Position numbers and translations under genes: made by a program
Notes under the pieces: model-generated
Told to the model about the DNA's origin: nothing
Database searches by the model: none
What the model saw: only the letters and a program-made list of their open reading frames with translations
Assembly: GCF_007667425.1 (NCBI RefSeq)
Contig: NZ_VDRC01000001.1
Location: 1,828,595 to 1,892,594, forward strand
DNA: 64,000 nucleotides
Reading direction: 5' to 3'
From: Microbacterium sp. 1.5R
GTDB taxonomy: Bacteria; Actinomycetota; Actinomycetes; Actinomycetales; Microbacteriaceae
Shown here: positions 61,913 to 64,000 of the stretch, piece after piece
Layout: every line of letters starts with the position of its first letter
Numbering within the stretch: position 1 is the first letter of the stretch

Positions 61913-62628
61913 CCAACATCCTCGAGCTCGACGATCTCGTGCTCAGCTACGGCGCCGCCGAAGCCGTGCGCGGGGTCAGCCTGCGCGTGGCCGAGGGCGA
62001 GGTCGTCACCCTGATCGGCGCGAACGGCGCCGGCAAGTCGACCACGCTCAAGGGCATCGTCGGTCTGGAGCGTCCGAACTCCGGCACCGTCCGCTTCGAC
62101 GGCGCCGACGTGACGGGCAAGCGCCCGGACTGGCTGGCGCGCAAGGGCCTCGCCCTGGTGCCGGAGGGTCGTCGCGTGTTCGCCGGCCTCACCGTGATCG
62201 AGAATCTCGACGTCGCCTCTGCCGCCAGCGGCATCCGCGGTGCCGATCTGAAGAACGCGATCGCCGAGGTGCTCGACATCTTCCCGCGCCTTGCCGAGCG
62301 GCGCGACAGCTATGCGTGGATGCTGTCCGGCGGCGAGCAGCAGATGCTCGCGATGGGCCGGGCGATCGTGTCGAAGCCGCGCCTGCTGCTGCTCGACGAG
62401 CCGTCGCTGGGGTTGTCGCCGAAGCTCGCGATCGAGGTCGTCCAGCTCATCAGCCGGTACAGCCGCGATCACGGCCTCTCGGTGCTCCTCGTCGAGCAGA
62501 ACGCGCGTCTCGCGCTGGCCTCGTCCGACCGCGGCTACGTGCTCGAGACCGGCCGCATCGTCGCGGAGGGTCCGGCCGCCACCCTCGGCGACGAACCCGA
62601 GGTCCGCAAGGCCTATCTCGGCTCCTGA
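61909..62628 (+). CDS. ABC transporter ATP-binding protein (LivF family)
   Basis: This 239-residue ATPase has Walker A GANGAGKST, signature LSGGEQQMLAMGRAI and Walker B LLLLDEPSLGLSPKL. LVPEGRRVFAGLTVIENL is the LivF hallmark. It completes the importer ATPase pair and precedes the binding-protein gene by 68 bp. Confidence 0.94.
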   Translation: MTNILELDDLVLSYGAAEAVRGVSLRVAEGEVVTLIGANGAGKSTTLKGIVGLERPNSGTVRFDGADVTGKRPDWLARKGLALVPEGRRVFAGLTVIENLDVASAASGIRGADLKNAIAEVLDIFPRLAERRDSYAWMLSGGEQQMLAMGRAIVSKPRLLLLDEPSLGLSPKLAIEVVQLISRYSRDHGLSVLLVEQNARLALASSDRGYVLETGRIVAEGPAATLGDEPEVRKAYLGS

Positions 62629-62696
62629 GCCATCCGCCCCGACCGTTCCACCCGATCACCGTCGACTCGTCGACAGCAACCAGAGTGAGGAAACCC

Positions 62697-63863
62697 ATGG
62701 CACGTACATCTCTCAAGGTCGCGGCGCTCGCCGTCACGGCCTTCACCGCCCTCGCGCTCACCTCGTGCAGCGGGGGCGACTCCGGCGGCGGCGGTGAGTC
62801 GGAGGGCGGCGAGATCGTCATCGGCGTCGCGCTGCCGACCACCGGCGGCTCCGCCGTGCTCGGCGAGCCGATGACGCACGGCATCGAGATGGCGGCGGAC
62901 GCCGTCAACGAGGCCGGCGGCATCGACGGCAAGACCATCCGCATCGTGCAGGAGGACACCGGCGCCGACGACGAGACCGCACTGAACGCCTTCAACCGCA
63001 TCACGAGCGAGAACCCGGCCGCCGTGATCGGCTTCCCTGTGAGCACGCAGGGCTTCGCCGTGATGACGCAGGTCGACCGTGCAGGCATCCCGGTGATCAT
63101 GGGCGGCACGAACGCCAAGCTCGCCGCCGGCAGCGACTGGGCCTTCAACATGACTGCGCACGACGGCATCACCACTCGCGCCGCGGCCGAGTTCGCGGCC
63201 GACGACCTCGGCGTGAAGAAGGTCGCCATCCTTCGCGAGAGCGGAGAGCTGGGCAGCGGCGCGTCGGAGATCCTGAACGAGGCGGCCGACGAATTCGACT
63301 TCGAGATCGTCGACGAGGAGATCTTCCAGACGGGCGATGTCGACCTCACCACGCAGGCCAACAACCTCCGGTCGTCCGACGCGGAGATGCTCTTCATCTA
63401 CGGCCAGCAGGCCGACTACATCGTGGCTGCGAACGCTCTCGCCACGGCCGGTGTGAAGCTGCCGAGCTTCGTGGCAGGTCTGCAGCCGGGCACCTACAGC
63501 CAGCTCAACTACGACGGCTTCGAGACCATCTACAACCGCAACCAGTGCGTGCCGTCGGCCGCCACCGAGGGCGAGCTGCTGGACTGGTCGAAGACGTACG
63601 AGGAGGTGTTCGGCGCCGCCTCGACCGAGTACGCGGCCATCGCCTACGACGGCGCGAACCTGCTCTTCGACGCCATCGAGGCGGCCGGATCCACCGATCC
63701 CGAGGCGATCCAGGCGGCGCTGACCGACCTTCCCGAGTCGACGGGCGTCTGCGGCGTGCACCACGGTTCCCCCGACGGCGAGCTGTCGTTCAGCGTCACC
63801 CTCGGTCACTACGAGAACGGCGCCTACGTGACCGACACGTCGATCGATGTGGATGCCGAGTGA
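62697..63863 (+). CDS. Branched-chain amino acid-type ABC transporter substrate-binding lipoprotein (LivK family)
   Basis: The protein has 388 residues. The signal is ARTSLKVAALAVTAFTALALTSC with lipobox Cys at about 24, followed by a Gly/Ser linker. The SBP family 6 domain follows (IVIGVALPTTGGSAVLGEPMTHGIEMAADAVNEAGGIDGKTIRIVQEDTGADDETAL). The unusual order, with the binding protein last, is still within the same operon. With the upstream nitrilase the ligand may be an amide or amino acid derivative. Confidence 0.92.
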   Translation: MARTSLKVAALAVTAFTALALTSCSGGDSGGGGESEGGEIVIGVALPTTGGSAVLGEPMTHGIEMAADAVNEAGGIDGKTIRIVQEDTGADDETALNAFNRITSENPAAVIGFPVSTQGFAVMTQVDRAGIPVIMGGTNAKLAAGSDWAFNMTAHDGITTRAAAEFAADDLGVKKVAILRESGELGSGASEILNEAADEFDFEIVDEEIFQTGDVDLTTQANNLRSSDAEMLFIYGQQADYIVAANALATAGVKLPSFVAGLQPGTYSQLNYDGFETIYNRNQCVPSAATEGELLDWSKTYEEVFGAASTEYAAIAYDGANLLFDAIEAAGSTDPEAIQAALTDLPESTGVCGVHHGSPDGELSFSVTLGHYENGAYVTDTSIDVDAE

Positions 63864-64000
63864 CTCACATCCTCATCACGGGCGGGGCGTCGGGGATCGG
63901 TCGATCCCTGGCGCACCGCCTGACCGACCACGGCGTGCGCGTGTCGATCATCGACCGCGCCGCCGAGGACGGGCAGGACTGGTGGCAGGAGCTCGCGCCG
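63860..64000 (+). CDS. SDR family oxidoreductase (partial, cut by window edge)
   Basis: GTG 63860 overlaps the binding-protein stop codon (TGA 63861-63863). The 47 visible residues begin VTHILITGGASGIGRSLAHRL, containing the classical SDR cofactor motif TGGASGIG. It belongs to the same operon as the Liv importer, so it probably acts on the imported compound after the nitrilase. The catalytic YxxxK part lies beyond the window. Confidence 0.82.
   Translation, partial: MTHILITGGASGIGRSLAHRLTDHGVRVSIIDRAAEDGQDWWQELAP

Overview
The window is high-GC DNA (roughly 70% by eye) from an actinobacterium, most likely a Microbacteriaceae member such as Microbacterium. The signs are strong G/C third-position bias, many ATGA stop/start overlaps, GTG and TTG starts, PurLQS-type purL, and many intergenic copies of a repeat reading GTTGAGCGAGCGGAGCGA. 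I see no rRNA, tRNA, CRISPR array, insertion sequence or prophage. It reads as a chromosomal catabolic and transport region.

Layout. (1) 1-4.9 kb: sugar-acid or hydroxy-acid catabolism (SDR, 2-hydroxyacid dehydrogenase, FAH-family hydrolase, SMP-30 lactonase), with a divergent, apparently leaderless promoter pair. (2) 5-17 kb: a regulon around a TetR-like gene. It holds a hydrolase with all the hallmark residues of fluoroacetate dehalogenases, an M20 and an S9 peptidase, a complete Opp/Dpp-type ABC importer and a tartrate/D-malate-type dehydrogenase. Three transcription units carry the same AGTCAA-N5-TTGACT palindrome. (3) 17-28.6 kb: mixed housekeeping genes: a DksA/TraR-like zinc protein, an MMPL exporter with a divergent TetR, mscL, purL, a WYL regulator, a VOC protein, a Ser/Thr kinase and small proteins. 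A structured 560-bp intergenic region may encode a small RNA. (4) 28.7-35.9 kb: a PatB/MalY-type lyase, and an MHS transporter/epimerase unit divergent from a large FAD oxidoreductase and an IclR regulator.

(5) 35.9-54.6 kb is the most coherent system: an alpha-mannan utilisation locus made of two regulons. The LacI regulon has a secreted GH76 endo-mannanase, a mannose-6-phosphate isomerase fused to a kinase-like N-terminal domain, a CUT1 sugar importer, a ROK kinase and a GH38 alpha-mannosidase; three near-identical operators (TTGATAACGATATCAA type) sit at its promoters. The GntR/LacI-hybrid regulon has a GH125 exo-alpha-1,6-mannosidase, a second CUT1 importer and a cytoplasmic GH76. The inferred pathway is: cut mannan outside, import mannooligosaccharides, trim them inside, phosphorylate mannose, isomerise it to fructose 6-phosphate. 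Neither importer has its own ATPase gene, so a shared MsiK-type ATPase elsewhere is expected.

(6) 54.9-64 kb: an IclR regulator, a leuC with no leuD beside it, and an operon of a tandem two-domain nitrilase (second domain lacking the catalytic Cys), a full Liv-type ABC importer and the start of an SDR gene.

Two repeat families lie preferentially between convergent genes and may act as bidirectional terminators. A third, with TTTCGAATCGC arms, occurs twice just upstream of genes. The strand-wise operons, overlapping stops and starts, and operators next to their regulators make the regulatory assignments reasonably strong, but substrate assignments are inferred from families.
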